A stretch of DNA of 64,000 bases. It comes from QYOJ01 sp964616825. GTDB lineage: Bacteria > Bacteroidota > Bacteroidia > Bacteroidales > FEN-979. Below the pieces are notes generated by a model that was not told the origin of the DNA, searched no databases, and saw only the letters and a program-made list of their open reading frames with translations. Shown one piece after another: positions 8,679 to 18,374 of the stretch. Both the position numbers and the translations under genes were made by a program. The stretch covers positions 5,210 through 69,209 of the forward strand of contig CAZTSX010000016.1 in the NCBI GenBank assembly GCA_964616825.1, given 5' to 3'. Every line of letters starts with the position of its first letter. Within the stretch, counting starts at the first letter, position 1.

Positions 8679-9411
8679 CAACCGGTACATATTCATCTAT
8701 TCAACGGTCATGGTGATCATCGTTGCGGCAGTGCTGTCATCAACAGCCATACTCCTGCAGCCGAGACAGGAAAAAAACAAGACCATTGCCAATATCCAGG
8801 GGATCCTTGCTGCTGTGAATATTGAAGCGACTTCTGATAATGCAGAGGAATTATATCGGCAATTCGTCAAAACGGAACTTGGGATAGATCAGGATGGCCA
8901 GGTAGCCAACCTTTACAGGAATGGCATACTGGAGGAGGGAGATGTAAGACCGTTTGATATAGACCTGAAGAAGGAACATTATAACAAAAGGATGGGAAAT
9001 CCCTTTTTGAGTCCTCTCTTTATTGCTGAAATAGAAGGAGATACACTATATATTGTTCCGATGCGTGGCGCCGGACTCTGGGGACCACTTTATGGTAACG
9101 TTGCATTTGGACCTGATTTTAACAAAATCGTCGGAGCCGATTTTTCGCACGACAAGGAGACGCCCGGACTGGGAGCTGAAATATCAGAAGGAGCCTTTTC
9201 AGACCAGTTCATTGACAAGATGATCTTCGATGATTCCGGTAAGTTCAACTCTGTTATCGTGATCAAGGGCGGACCATCAGCCCTCTCGTCTGATCTTAAG
9301 ATCCATGGGGTGGATGCCATATCCGGCGGGACCATCACCTGCAACGGGGTGAACGATATGATAAAAAATTGCCTTGAAAATTACATGTTATATATTCAAA
9401 ATAATAACTGA
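8671..9411 (+). CDS. nqrC: Na+-NQR subunit C
   Basis: 246 residues: one N-terminal membrane helix (about 7-29) and a periplasmic FMN-binding domain. The flavinylation motif SGGT at 218-221 (Thr221) lies in DAISGGTITCNGV, equivalent to SGAT in other NqrC proteins. Start overlaps nqrB by 8 bp; nqrD begins 3 bp after its stop. Confidence 0.97.
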   Translation: MFSNRYIFIYSTVMVIIVAAVLSSTAILLQPRQEKNKTIANIQGILAAVNIEATSDNAEELYRQFVKTELGIDQDGQVANLYRNGILEEGDVRPFDIDLKKEHYNKRMGNPFLSPLFIAEIEGDTLYIVPMRGAGLWGPLYGNVAFGPDFNKIVGADFSHDKETPGLGAEISEGAFSDQFIDKMIFDDSGKFNSVIVIKGGPSALSSDLKIHGVDAISGGTITCNGVNDMIKNCLENYMLYIQNNN

Positions 9412-9414
9412 TAA

Positions 9415-10074
9415 ATGAGTGCGGAAGTAAAAGAGAAAGAGCCCCTGTTTTCTCCAAAAAACAGAAAATTACTAAGTGTACCGTTGAACCGGGATAATCC
9501 GATCACGATGCAGGTGCTGGGTGTCTGCTCTGCCCTGGCTGTTACAGCCAAGCTGGAACCCTCTGTAGTATTGGCTCTTTCGGTGGTATTTGTCCTTGGC
9601 GTAGGCAATGTGGTGATCTCACTGCTGAGAAAGACCATACCGCCCCGGATCAGGATCATCGTCCAGCTTACGGTGATTGCTACCCTGGTTATCCTTGTCG
9701 ACCAGTTTCTTTTGGCGTTTGCTTATGATGTGAGCAGGCAGCTGTCGGTTTTCGTTGGCCTGATCATTACCAACTGTATCATCATGGGCAGGTTTGAAGC
9801 TTTTGGCATGGCCAACAAACCCTGGCCATCATTCCTGGATGGCATTGGAAACGCCCTTGGATACGGCTGGATCCTTATTGCAGTGGGCTTTTTCAGGGAG
9901 CTGCTCGGTTCTGGCACGCTATGGGGATACCCTGTACTGGAAAAAATTGGCCTCTATAGCACGGGGTATGAAAATAACGGGATGATGATTTTACCACCTA
10001 TGGCTCTGATCGTCGTGGGAATCATCATCTGGGTGCAGCGCTCCAGAGAGCGTGACCTCATTGAAGAGAATTAA
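9415..10074 (+). CDS. nqrD: Na+-NQR subunit D
   Basis: 219 residues, six predicted membrane helices. Shares an inverted-topology fold with NqrE. The conserved cysteines expected to hold the iron centre between D and E are present in GVCSALAV and TNCIIMG. The N-terminal ~35 residues are hydrophilic and cytosolic. Confidence 0.96.
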   Translation: MSAEVKEKEPLFSPKNRKLLSVPLNRDNPITMQVLGVCSALAVTAKLEPSVVLALSVVFVLGVGNVVISLLRKTIPPRIRIIVQLTVIATLVILVDQFLLAFAYDVSRQLSVFVGLIITNCIIMGRFEAFGMANKPWPSFLDGIGNALGYGWILIAVGFFRELLGSGTLWGYPVLEKIGLYSTGYENNGMMILPPMALIVVGIIIWVQRSRERDLIEEN

Positions 10075-10100
10075 CGAAAAACGAGTCTAGTCATCCGATC

Positions 10101-10718
10101 ATGGAAGAAATAACCAGCATATTCGTCAAATCAATCTTCATCGACAACATGGTTTTTGCCTATTTTCTGGGCATGTGTTCATACCTTGCTGTGTCGAGGA
10201 CCGTGAAGACTTCTGTAGGACTGGGGATTGCTGTCATTTTTGTATTAGGCATCACTGTTCCGGTGAATTACCTGATCAATGAGTACCTGTTAGGACCCGG
10301 AGCGCTTTCCTGGCTGGGTCCGACTTTTGCCGATGTCAACCTCAACTTTCTCACATTTATTGTCTTTATTGCTGTGATTGCATCCATGGTACAGTTGGTC
10401 GAGATGGTCATTGAGAAGTTCTCGCCAGCTCTTTACATTTCTTTAGGAATATTCCTGCCGTTGATTGCCGTGAACTGTGCCATTCTGGGTGGTTCGCTTT
10501 TCATGCAGGAGAGGGAGTACCAGTCAATCGCCGAAGCTACCTCATTCGGACTGGGATCAGGTGTGGGTTGGTTCATTGCCATCGTGGGCATCGCTGCCAT
10601 CCGTGAAAAGATACGCTATTCAAATGTGCCGGCTCCATTAAGGGGGTTGGGCATCACATACATCATCACCGGATTGATGGGGATCGCATTTATGATGTTT
10701 CTGGGTATTAAAATATAA
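10101..10718 (+). CDS. nqrE: Na+-NQR subunit E
   Basis: 205 residues, six membrane helices. The conserved cysteines in GMCSYLAVS and NCAILGGSLF pair with those of NqrD to ligate the intramembrane Fe-S/iron site. Starts 26 bp after nqrD and precedes nqrF by 20 bp. Confidence 0.96.
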   Translation: MEEITSIFVKSIFIDNMVFAYFLGMCSYLAVSRTVKTSVGLGIAVIFVLGITVPVNYLINEYLLGPGALSWLGPTFADVNLNFLTFIVFIAVIASMVQLVEMVIEKFSPALYISLGIFLPLIAVNCAILGGSLFMQEREYQSIAEATSFGLGSGVGWFIAIVGIAAIREKIRYSNVPAPLRGLGITYIITGLMGIAFMMFLGIKI

Positions 10719-10738
10719 GCACGCTCAATTAGAAGAAT

Positions 10739-11995
10739 ATGTTTCTGCAAGTCAGCATCGGAGTCACCGTTTTTTCAAGCATCGTCGTTTTTCTCATCGT
10801 GTTGCTCTTCCTGGTGAGTATTTTACTCTACGCCAGGAAAAAGCTGACACCCCAGGGGAAAATCAGGTTAATTATCAACGATGATAGAGAGATGGAAATA
10901 GATCCTGGCTCAACCTTATTAACCTCCCTGGCCATCAATGATATCTTTCTGCCTTCCGCATGCGGAGGTGTTGGTACCTGTGCCCTGTGCAAATGCCAGA
11001 TTCTGGAAGGCGGAGGGAGTATCCTTCCTACAGAAGTTGATTTTTTCACCCGGAAGGAACAAAAGGATCAATGGAGGCTCGGTTGCCAGGTAAAGGGCAG
11101 GGAAGACATGAAAATCGCCATTCCGCCCGAGATCTTCGGGATCAAGAAATGGGAGTGCGAGGTGATCTCCAACCGCAACGTGGCTACCTACATCAAGGAG
11201 TTCATAGTGAAGCTACCCGAAGAAGAGACGCTTTACTTTTCGTCCGGAGGATATGTCCAGATCGATGTTCCTAAATGTGTAGTTGACTACAAAAATATCG
11301 AAGTAGAAAAGGAGTATGTCGATGACTGGGATAAATACAAGATGTGGGATTTGAAGATGAAAAATCCCGAGCCAATCTTCCGTGCCTACTCCATGGCTAA
11401 CCAGCCCTCCGAAGGCAATATCATCATGCTCAATGTTCGTATTGCCACGCCACCCTTCGATATCACGAGAGGTGGCTTTATGAAAGTCAATCCCGGCATC
11501 TGCTCCTCCTATATCTTCTCCAGAAAGCCTGGCGACAAAGTGATCATCTCGGGTCCTTACGGGGATTTCTTTATCAAGGATACCGACAGGGAGATGATGT
11601 TTATTGGAGGCGGTGCAGGCATGGCCCCCATGCGGTCCCATATTTTTGATCTTTTCAAAACAAAACATTCCACACGCAAAGCAACATTCTGGTACGGTGG
11701 CAGGTCACTCAGCGAACTGTTTTATGTAAACGAATTCGAAGAAATAGACAGGAAAAATCCAAGCTTTACATTCCATGTGGCTTTATCAGAACCCCTTCCT
11801 GAGGATAAATGGGATGGGCCTGTTGGATTCATACACCAGGTCATCATAGATACCTACCTGAAGAATCATCCTGAACCGGAAGAGATTGAGTATTATCTCT
11901 GTGGCCCGCCCCTGATGAACAGTGCTGTGCTCAAAATGCTTGATGACTACGGTGTGCCCGAGGAGATGATCGCGTTTGATGATTTTGGAGGATAG
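10739..11995 (+). CDS. nqrF: Na+-NQR subunit F (NADH-oxidising subunit)
   Basis: 418 residues. One N-terminal membrane helix (about 9-31), then a [2Fe-2S] ferredoxin domain with Cys75, Cys81, Cys84 and Cys116 (C-x5-C-x2-C...C), an FAD domain with RAYSMAN, and an NADH-binding module with GGGAGMAPMRS. It is the electron entry site. Last gene of the operon; its stop is 8 bp from the convergent small cysteine-protein gene. All cofactor ligands are intact, so the complex should be functional. Confidence 0.97.
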   Translation: MFLQVSIGVTVFSSIVVFLIVLLFLVSILLYARKKLTPQGKIRLIINDDREMEIDPGSTLLTSLAINDIFLPSACGGVGTCALCKCQILEGGGSILPTEVDFFTRKEQKDQWRLGCQVKGREDMKIAIPPEIFGIKKWECEVISNRNVATYIKEFIVKLPEEETLYFSSGGYVQIDVPKCVVDYKNIEVEKEYVDDWDKYKMWDLKMKNPEPIFRAYSMANQPSEGNIIMLNVRIATPPFDITRGGFMKVNPGICSSYIFSRKPGDKVIISGPYGDFFIKDTDREMMFIGGGAGMAPMRSHIFDLFKTKHSTRKATFWYGGRSLSELFYVNEFEEIDRKNPSFTFHVALSEPLPEDKWDGPVGFIHQVIIDTYLKNHPEPEEIEYYLCGPPLMNSAVLKMLDDYGVPEEMIAFDDFGG

Positions 11996-12003
11996 GAACC
12001 TTA

Positions 12004-12195
12004 TCAGCTCTTGTTTTCACATTTTGCCCCACCATCGCCTTTCCCGCAGGTACACCCCAGGGATTCGCCCGTCTCCGGATCAATTGTAGAGCAGGTTTTT
12101 TTAAACTCGCCATCTTTCTTAACGAACATCTTTATGGCGATGGCTGCGATAGCGATGCCTATGAGAATAGCGGATAACAAAAACACTTTCCACAT
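12004..12195 (-). CDS. Small membrane protein with four-cysteine tail (NqrM-like candidate)
   Basis: 63 residues: a single N-terminal membrane helix (about 3-24) followed by a short soluble tail with Cys35, Cys48, Cys50 and Cys59 (C-x12-C-x-C-x8-C). This layout resembles NqrM (DUF539), a one-helix, cysteine-rich protein needed to mature NQR in gammaproteobacteria, and the gene lies 8 bp beyond nqrF on the opposite strand. Homology is not certain from sequence alone; the role as an iron donor for the NqrD/E site is inference. Start at ATG 12195 is chosen because the upstream in-frame extension contains the promoter and is not protein-like. Confidence 0.7.
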   Translation of the reverse strand: MWKVFLLSAILIGIAIAAIAIKMFVKKDGEFKKTCSTIDPETGESLGCTCGKGDGGAKCENKS

Positions 12196-12228
12196 ATGTT
12201 CCACATTATAGATGTAAAATAACGAAAA

Positions 12229-12236
12229 CAAAGATA
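12229..12236 (-). promoter_or_regulatory. TAnnTTTG -7 box for the small cysteine protein
   Basis: Minus-strand TATCTTTG 33 bp before the ATG at 12195. No clear -33 TTTG. It indicates that the gene is transcribed separately from nqr. Confidence 0.5.
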
Positions 12237-12266
12237 CCTCAATTATTTTTCCCGTTCTTTGCACCC

Positions 12267-13034
12267 ATGTCCCTCTACATCGCCTCACTCAACTCAGGAA
12301 GCAACGGAAATTGCTACTATATTGGCAACGACAAGGACGCCATATTGATTGACGCTGGCATCTCCTGCCGCGAAACTGAACGACGGATAAAACGGTTGGG
12401 ATTATCTATCAGGAATATCAGCGCGATCTTCATCTCCCATGAGCATGGAGATCATACACAGGGTGTAGAAGTCCTTTCCAGGAGAAACGCGATCCCGGTT
12501 TACATGACTGATATGACCTTCCTGAAGAGCCGGATCAGACCCGATTCATCTCTTTTCCGACCATTTTATGCCAATGAACCAATTCACATCGGAGGTATTA
12601 CTGTACATCCTTTTCCCAAGCAGCATGATGGCATCGATCCACACAGCTTCTCCGTGTCCTGCAACGATATCACGGTGGGCGTTTTCACGGATATCGGCCA
12701 GGCGTGTGACAATTTAACCAATCACTTCAGTCGCTGCCATGCTGCATTCCTGGAAGCAAATTACGATGAAACCATGCTGGAAGAGGGTCGCTATCCGCTC
12801 TTCCTGAAACGGCGCATCCGGGATGGACAGGGCCACCTCTCCAACAAGCAGGCGCTGGAAATTTTCACCCACCACCGGGCTCCCTTCCTGAAGCTCCTGG
12901 TGCTGTCGCACCTCTCCGCTAACAACAATCGCCCGGAAATTGTCTCCAAACTCTTCACTCCGCAAGCCAACGGGACGCAGATTGCAATAGCCTCTCGTTA
13001 TGAAGCGTCTGAAGTCTTTTGCATTTCAGATTAA
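12267..13034 (+). CDS. MBL-fold metallo-hydrolase, YycJ/WalJ-like
   Basis: 255 residues. Metal-binding motif HEHGDHTQG at about 59-67, with N-terminal SLNSGSNGNCYYIG typical of the YycJ branch, plus downstream FTDIG and LSHLSANNN, which provide further metal ligands. Family members are predicted nucleases or phosphodiesterases; in Firmicutes YycJ is linked to cell-wall stress and DNA repair. Cytosolic. Divergent from the small cysteine gene with a ~70 bp shared promoter region. The substrate here is unknown. Confidence 0.88.
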   Translation: MSLYIASLNSGSNGNCYYIGNDKDAILIDAGISCRETERRIKRLGLSIRNISAIFISHEHGDHTQGVEVLSRRNAIPVYMTDMTFLKSRIRPDSSLFRPFYANEPIHIGGITVHPFPKQHDGIDPHSFSVSCNDITVGVFTDIGQACDNLTNHFSRCHAAFLEANYDETMLEEGRYPLFLKRRIRDGQGHLSNKQALEIFTHHRAPFLKLLVLSHLSANNNRPEIVSKLFTPQANGTQIAIASRYEASEVFCISD

Positions 13035-13175
13035 CAAGCATTCATTCCAAAATCTGCTTTTCCATCAATGCACCCATGAGCTAAAGTTTTTGTCAGTGCA
13101 AAAAATCACGTTGCATGAATTTTTGTGGGAGAATTGACGAGTGAATGCAGGGAACTTCGTATAGTTAATTTTTTT

Positions 13176-13183
13176 TATATTTG
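13176..13183 (+). promoter_or_regulatory. TAnnTTTG -7 box
   Basis: TATATTTG 68 bp before the ATG at 13252; weak TTCG at 13156-13159 upstream. Confidence 0.45.
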
Positions 13184-13251
13184 GTTCTGTCAAGAATTAG
13201 TTTGTCAGCTAATTAATTTCAAAAGAAGGGCGTAATTAGTAAGCATAAGGC

Positions 13252-14163
13252 ATGCAAAAACGAACCACCAGAATAGTTATCACATTATTTATGTTGTTTA
13301 CAGGTATAATTTCTTTTGCACAGGATGATGATTATACCTGGTGGAATAACAAGCATCATTGGGACGGGGTTACCAGCTGGATCTATTATCTGATCTACTC
13401 ACCTGCTTACATGGGTCCGAATGCCTTGCCGGTCCCTGAGATCAGGCAGGGATATATTGAACAACGGATTTCCTTGGAGACAAGGGCAGACCTGCATTTC
13501 AGCACGGGTGACAACACGCAGAACCTTTTTTTGAAACTCCGATTCCCCTTTTGGAAAGGCAGATTGGCTGTAGAAATGTATGGCGTGCCTGTTGAGTATT
13601 TCAAAATGGATACCCTTACACGCGATGAGCGTCGTGGGCGCGACCGCAATCCGGAAGGCTTTGCTGCCGGGGACATCTACATAGGGACATTGATCCAGCT
13701 GTTGAGAGATCGTGGCAGTTGGCCTGATCTCCTGCTGGGAATGACATTCAGGACAGCCACCGGAGGAAACCTGAGCAATGCCAGATATACCGATGCCCCC
13801 GGATATTTCTTTGACCTGTCGGCCGGGAAAAGTTTCAAAGCCGGACCGAAGCTTTTCATACGCCCTTTTGTGATGATGGGATTTTATGTCTGGCAAACAA
13901 ACCTGGACAACTGGCGGCAGAATGATGCGTTCCTTTACGGGATTGGGATATCACTATACAATGACAATTTTGAGTGTAATGCTAAATATGGCGGCTATAA
14001 AGGATATATTGGAAATGGAGATGCCCCAATGGTCTTTCGTGCAGATGCTTTTTAAAAACTTAAAAACATCCACCTCAAGCTGGCTTTCCAGCAAGGCTTG
14101 AATGATTTCAAATACAGTACAATAAGCATTGGGGCAATCATTTATTTCAACTGGAATTATTAA
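13252..14163 (+). pseudogene. Outer-membrane/secreted protein interrupted by an in-frame TAA
   Basis: Signal peptide at residues 1-23 (ends IISFAQ) followed by a beta-rich, aromatic domain without recognised family motifs. A TAA at 14053-14055 ends the first 267 codons, but the same frame continues for 35 convincing codons (KLKNIHLKLAFQQGL... ending GAIIYFNWNY) to TAA at 14161-14163, including a final aromatic beta-strand typical of outer-membrane barrels. A single base change of TAT/TAC to TAA, or a sequencing error beside the T-run, would explain it. It may therefore be one functional 303-residue gene. Function unknown. Confidence 0.65.
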
Positions 14164-14231
14164 TAACGTTAGCCGGCGATATTCACCCTATCCCTATTAC
14201 TTTCTGGTAAGCAGGATGAAGTAAACCTGGA

Positions 14232-14336
14232 TTACTTTTTATGCTGGACGATTAACCTATTTCCGATCGGCAGCAATGCAAATCCGATACTAAAAGCGAT
14301 AATAAATATTAACAACCACCATATGGCAGTTTTCAT
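14232..14336 (-). CDS. Possible 34-residue single-helix membrane peptide
   Basis: ATG at 14336 to TAA at 14232, encoding MKTAIWWLLIFIIAFSIGF and a short basic tail (QHKK). The strong hydrophobic helix and positive C-terminus look like a genuine small membrane protein, but no promoter box is seen and length alone gives little statistical support. Confidence 0.3.
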   Translation of the reverse strand: MKTAIWWLLIFIIAFSIGFALLPIGNRLIVQHKK

Positions 14337-14347
14337 AGGTTTATTTG

Positions 14348-14355
14348 TACATTTG
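14348..14355 (+). promoter_or_regulatory. TAnnTTTG -7 box very close to the TonB receptor start
   Basis: TACATTTG only 5 bp before the GTG at 14361. If used, the mRNA would be almost leaderless, or the true start is further downstream. Confidence 0.35.
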
Positions 14356-14360
14356 TTTCT

Positions 14361-16597
14361 GTGACTCCTCGATATTTTCAGCCCCTCCTGCTTCTCACCA
14401 CCTTGGTCTACCTATTCTCCGGGAGCCAGCTGGCTTTCTCGCAGGAGATCACCCTGGCCGACTCACTGACGGCTACCGAAGATACTCTTTTCAGGGAACT
14501 CAATGAAGTGGTGATTACGGCTACGCGCGTTCCCGAACGGATCATCGATATTCCCTTTTCCGTGGTTCGGTTGAATTACTCTAACTATCAGTACGACAGG
14601 AAGATCGGGGCCAACAACATGCTTTCTTCAGTCCCTGGACTCTTTCTCCAGTCGCGTTACGGTAATCACGATGTACGCTTCTCGATCCGGGGTTTCGGAA
14701 GCAGGTCAAACTCGGGAATTAGAGGGATACGGATCTTATTGGATGATATCCCGGAATCGGAACCCGACGGGCAGACCCGTATTGAAGCGATCGATTTCAA
14801 CTCTATCGGACACATCGAGATCGTCAAGGGAAATGCCTCTTCGCTCTATACAAATGCACCAGGAGGGGTGGCGAACTTCATCAACGACATCGATTTCCAA
14901 CGAACATCTATCGTTCAGTTCAACCAGTTTGGTTCGTTCGGATTGAGGAAGAACGGAGTGAAAGCGGCTGTGAAAACAGATAAATACCGGTTTCTTACCA
15001 CCTACAGCTACCAGAACTACGACGGCTACAGGGCTCATAATAACGAATACTGGCATATCCTCAACGTGGTTTTGGAGACCACTCCTTCGGAACATACCCG
15101 GCTGACCATCCTGGGTTATTTCGTAGACGGGATGATCAAGTTGCCGGGATCACTAACTAAAGCAGAATTTGAACAGGATCCGTATCAGGCGAATCAACGG
15201 TCGGTTGATCGTGATGAGAAACGAATTACCACAAAGGGAAGGGTAGGGATCCGGTACAATGCAACGTTTGGCCGGAACCTGAACAACGAAGTGGAGGTGA
15301 CAGCATATGGAACAATCAAGTATTTTGAACGGACCTCCCGCCTCTACCGGATCATCAACCGATACGGATTAGGGATCAGCGGAAAATATATTCACAGGCA
15401 CCACATAGGTAAGCGTAAAAACGAGTTCCTGGTAGGAGGTGATTTCTTCAGCCAGCCGGCCCGGGTAGAGTATTACGATAACATTAACGGGCAAAGGAGC
15501 GATCAGATCCTTCAGCTGACAGATGAAACGATTGACAACACAGGGTTTTACCTGTCTGATAACTTTGAGATTCTTCCCGATAAAATGTTCGTGCTGCTTA
15601 CAGGTCGATACGACCACGTAACTTACCGTTTGGAAGAAGAGACCCTGCCCTCGCGAACCGACAGCCGCAGGTTTCACGCCTTCACACCGAAATTAGCCCT
15701 CAACTACAAGATCCTGCCACTTGTTGCAGTATATGGATCATTCGGATACAGTTTTGACAGTCCGGCCAACAATGAGCTCGACAGCTACGATCCGGTATAT
15801 CTCTTCAATCAGGATCTGCAGCCACAGGAATCGCAGAATTTTGAAGCAGGCATCAAAGGAAAACTCTATCACCGGAATACGAAATGGTTTAAACGCGTAC
15901 TTTTCGAAGCCACCGGCTTTTACATCATCGTTGACAATGAGATCGTCCCATTCGAAGTACTTGGCGACGTGTTCTTCCGAAATGCTGCCAAAACCCACCG
16001 GTTGGGTGCTGAACTGGGAGGGCTGGTTGAGATCTGGGAAAACCTGAATTTTGAAGCCTCTTATACCTGGTCTCATTTTCGGTATAAAAACTATGATGCC
16101 AGAACCATTGAACTTGATTCACTCGGGAACTTCATTACAATCGACCGGGATTTTGCAGGCAACATCGTACCCAGTGTCCCGGCGCACAATCTTTATATGG
16201 CTCTCTCATACGCATACCCCATCGGCAACCATTTTAGCTTGTTTGGTAAGGTGAGTTACCAGGGCATCAGCGGCCTCTGGGTAGATGATGCCAACACTGA
16301 CGAAACCGCGCCCTACAACCTTCTCAACGGGGTGCTGGGTGTGGATATGCGGTTCGGGAAGTTCAACATGATGCTCTCGGGTGGCGTAAATAACATTTTT
16401 GATGCGGTTTATGTTGGATTTACCAATACCAANNNNNNNNNNNNNNNNNNNNNNNNNNNNNNNNNNNNNNNNNNNNNNNNNNNNNNNNNNNNNNNNNNNN
16501 NNNNNNNNNNNNNNNNNNNNNNNNNNNNNNNNGGTTTTATGAAGCCGGCGCGCCAAGGGATTATTTTGTGTCACTAAACCTGGGTTACACATTTTAA
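14361..16597 (+). CDS. TonB-dependent outer-membrane receptor (contains assembly gap)
   Basis: GTG start gives a signal peptide (to about residue 27) and then the TonB-box/plug start ELNEVVITATR. The plug domain includes FSIRGFGSRSNSGIRGI and ends near IVKGNASSLYTNAPGGVANF; the beta-barrel follows. Bases 16433-16532 are 100 Ns. After the gap the true C-terminus is in a different frame (FYEAGAPRDYFVSLNLGYTF, stop TAA 16595-16597), the expected aromatic-terminated barrel strand. The gap's real length must therefore be 2 modulo 3. A stop read at 16577 in the original frame is an artefact. No SusD-like partner is adjacent; a metal-chelate or vitamin receptor is as likely as a glycan one. Confidence 0.9.
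16433..16532. other. Assembly gap (100 N)
   Basis: Exactly 100 undetermined bases, the usual placeholder for a gap of unknown size, inside the TonB receptor gene. Confidence 0.99.
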
Positions 16598-16719
16598 TAT
16601 GGCACGCGGATGACGCAGATATCTTCGGTAACACAGATAGACACGGATTTTTTATCAGCGATGATCAGCGTTTATCTGCGCAATCAGCGTGCTATTGGAT
16701 GGAATAGATCAAAACGTAA

Positions 16720-18354
16720 ATGATGAGATACCTGATATTCTTTTTGTTGTTGTTGTTCATTACGCCTGGTTTATCCGGGCAAATCAATTCCGGTGAAAAT
16801 ATTTCCCTGCGGTTTGGGAATAACTACCGTCTTTACCCCAGCAACGTGACCCAGACAGAGGTCTTTATCGTGAAAAGTCCGGCAGATCAGGATATCCTCT
16901 TCTCCTCCTGCAATACCCTCACCTTCATTCCTTTCTTCATCAGTGAAGGAGTTTTTGTGACCACTGATGGAGGGACATCCTGGCAAGGGAACGACACCTG
17001 TACCGGGGAACCGATTAATTTCCACGGAGGCGATCCCGGCATTGCCATCGACAACCAGGGAAGGTTCATTCTCACGCGATTGGGTCGATCTCCGTTTGTA
17101 GGGTTGTATTCACATTACTCTACGGATCAGGGTGAGACCTGGTCGGCGCAACAGATGATCTCTACGGACGACCTGGAGCGTGCAACACTGGCTGCAGATG
17201 CTATTCCTTCGAGCCCATATGTCGGGCGCACCTATGCCGCATGGGTGAAGTTTGCCCCTCCCTTTCCCCTGATGTTTTCCTACACCGATGATGGAGCTCA
17301 GAGTTGGAGCGCTCCACAGCAGATCAACAACCCTCCCAACCGCAGCGCAGGCGGAGACCTGGCCATTGGCCCCGATGGCTCAGCGAATGTTTGCTGGGCA
17401 GGTGTTACAGAGACCTCACCTTTCAAGGAGATCTATGTGGGATTTGCTTCAAGCACCACCGGAGGATCTATTTGGAATGTATCCGAAAACGCATTCCCTG
17501 TCAATGGCATCACAGGGATACTTCCGAATAAAGACAACATCCGGGTAAACGGGTTGCCGAGTATAGCTGTAGATGATACCGATGGACCCCGGCAGGGATG
17601 GATCTACATCGTAACCGGACAAAAAGATCTTCCTCCGGCAGGCGCCGATCCGGATGTGATTTTGAACCGCTCCACCGATGGAGGACTCACCTGGTCAGCC
17701 GGCATCCGGGTCAACCAGGATCCGGTGAATGATGGAAAAGACCAGTACTTTCCAACGGTTCATGTCGACCGGTTTGGTGCTGTCAATGTGATCTTTTACG
17801 ACGACCGGAATACCACCACCGATTCAACCGGTGTGTTTCTGGCTCGTTCAACAGATGGTGGTAACACCTGGAAAGAGTATGAGCTGAGTGACCATAACTT
17901 CAAACCGACACCTATCGGCGGATTAGGACAGGGATATCAGGGGGATAACATCGACATCACCTCTACCGACAGTACGCTCTGGCCGGTGTGGATGGGTAAT
18001 TCAACCGGGATTTATCAGATATGGACAACACCAGTGGTGTTCTCTTCAATCCAGTCTACACCCGATCAGTTGATAGATGGGTTTAACGTTAACCTGTTTC
18101 CAAATCCATCCACTGGAATTACGAATTACGAATTGCGAATTACGAATGATCATGATGTTACCCTGGGCCTCTATGATCTGAGGGGAACCCTGGTGATTGA
18201 ACTTTTAAATAAACCGATGAGGCCTGGAAGCTATTCAGGCTTTTTTGATTTTGAATCAATTGATAATGGTAATCTCCTTTCTCCTGGAATTTACCTTGTC
18301 CGAGTCTCAGTTAATGGTTTTACCAGAACAAAGCGGATTGTTTACCTGAGATAA
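16720..18354 (+). CDS. Secreted Asp-box (BNR/sialidase-like) protein with T9SS sorting domain
   Basis: 544 residues: signal peptide (1-20), then a beta-propeller with at least five Asp-box motifs (TTDGGTSW, STDQGETW, YTDDGAQSW, STDGGLTW, STDGGNTW), then a C-terminal type A T9SS sorting domain (about 455-544; NLFPNPS ... GIYLVRVSVNG ... KRIVYL). It is probably displayed on the cell surface or released through the type IX system. Catalytic sialidase residues (the Arg triad) were not identified, so enzymatic activity is not claimed. The sorting-domain linker contains YELRITN, the translation of a GAATTACGAATT-type repeat (about 18117-18151). Confidence 0.85.
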   Translation: MMRYLIFFLLLLFITPGLSGQINSGENISLRFGNNYRLYPSNVTQTEVFIVKSPADQDILFSSCNTLTFIPFFISEGVFVTTDGGTSWQGNDTCTGEPINFHGGDPGIAIDNQGRFILTRLGRSPFVGLYSHYSTDQGETWSAQQMISTDDLERATLAADAIPSSPYVGRTYAAWVKFAPPFPLMFSYTDDGAQSWSAPQQINNPPNRSAGGDLAIGPDGSANVCWAGVTETSPFKEIYVGFASSTTGGSIWNVSENAFPVNGITGILPNKDNIRVNGLPSIAVDDTDGPRQGWIYIVTGQKDLPPAGADPDVILNRSTDGGLTWSAGIRVNQDPVNDGKDQYFPTVHVDRFGAVNVIFYDDRNTTTDSTGVFLARSTDGGNTWKEYELSDHNFKPTPIGGLGQGYQGDNIDITSTDSTLWPVWMGNSTGIYQIWTTPVVFSSIQSTPDQLIDGFNVNLFPNPSTGITNYELRITNDHDVTLGLYDLRGTLVIELLNKPMRPGSYSGFFDFESIDNGNLLSPGIYLVRVSVNGFTRTKRIVYLR

Positions 18355-18374
18355 CGACTGTTATCGACCGATGA

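Noticed and set aside
12196..12288. N-terminal extension of the small cysteine protein
   Set aside because: Contains the TATCTTTG promoter and overlaps the divergent MBL gene start.
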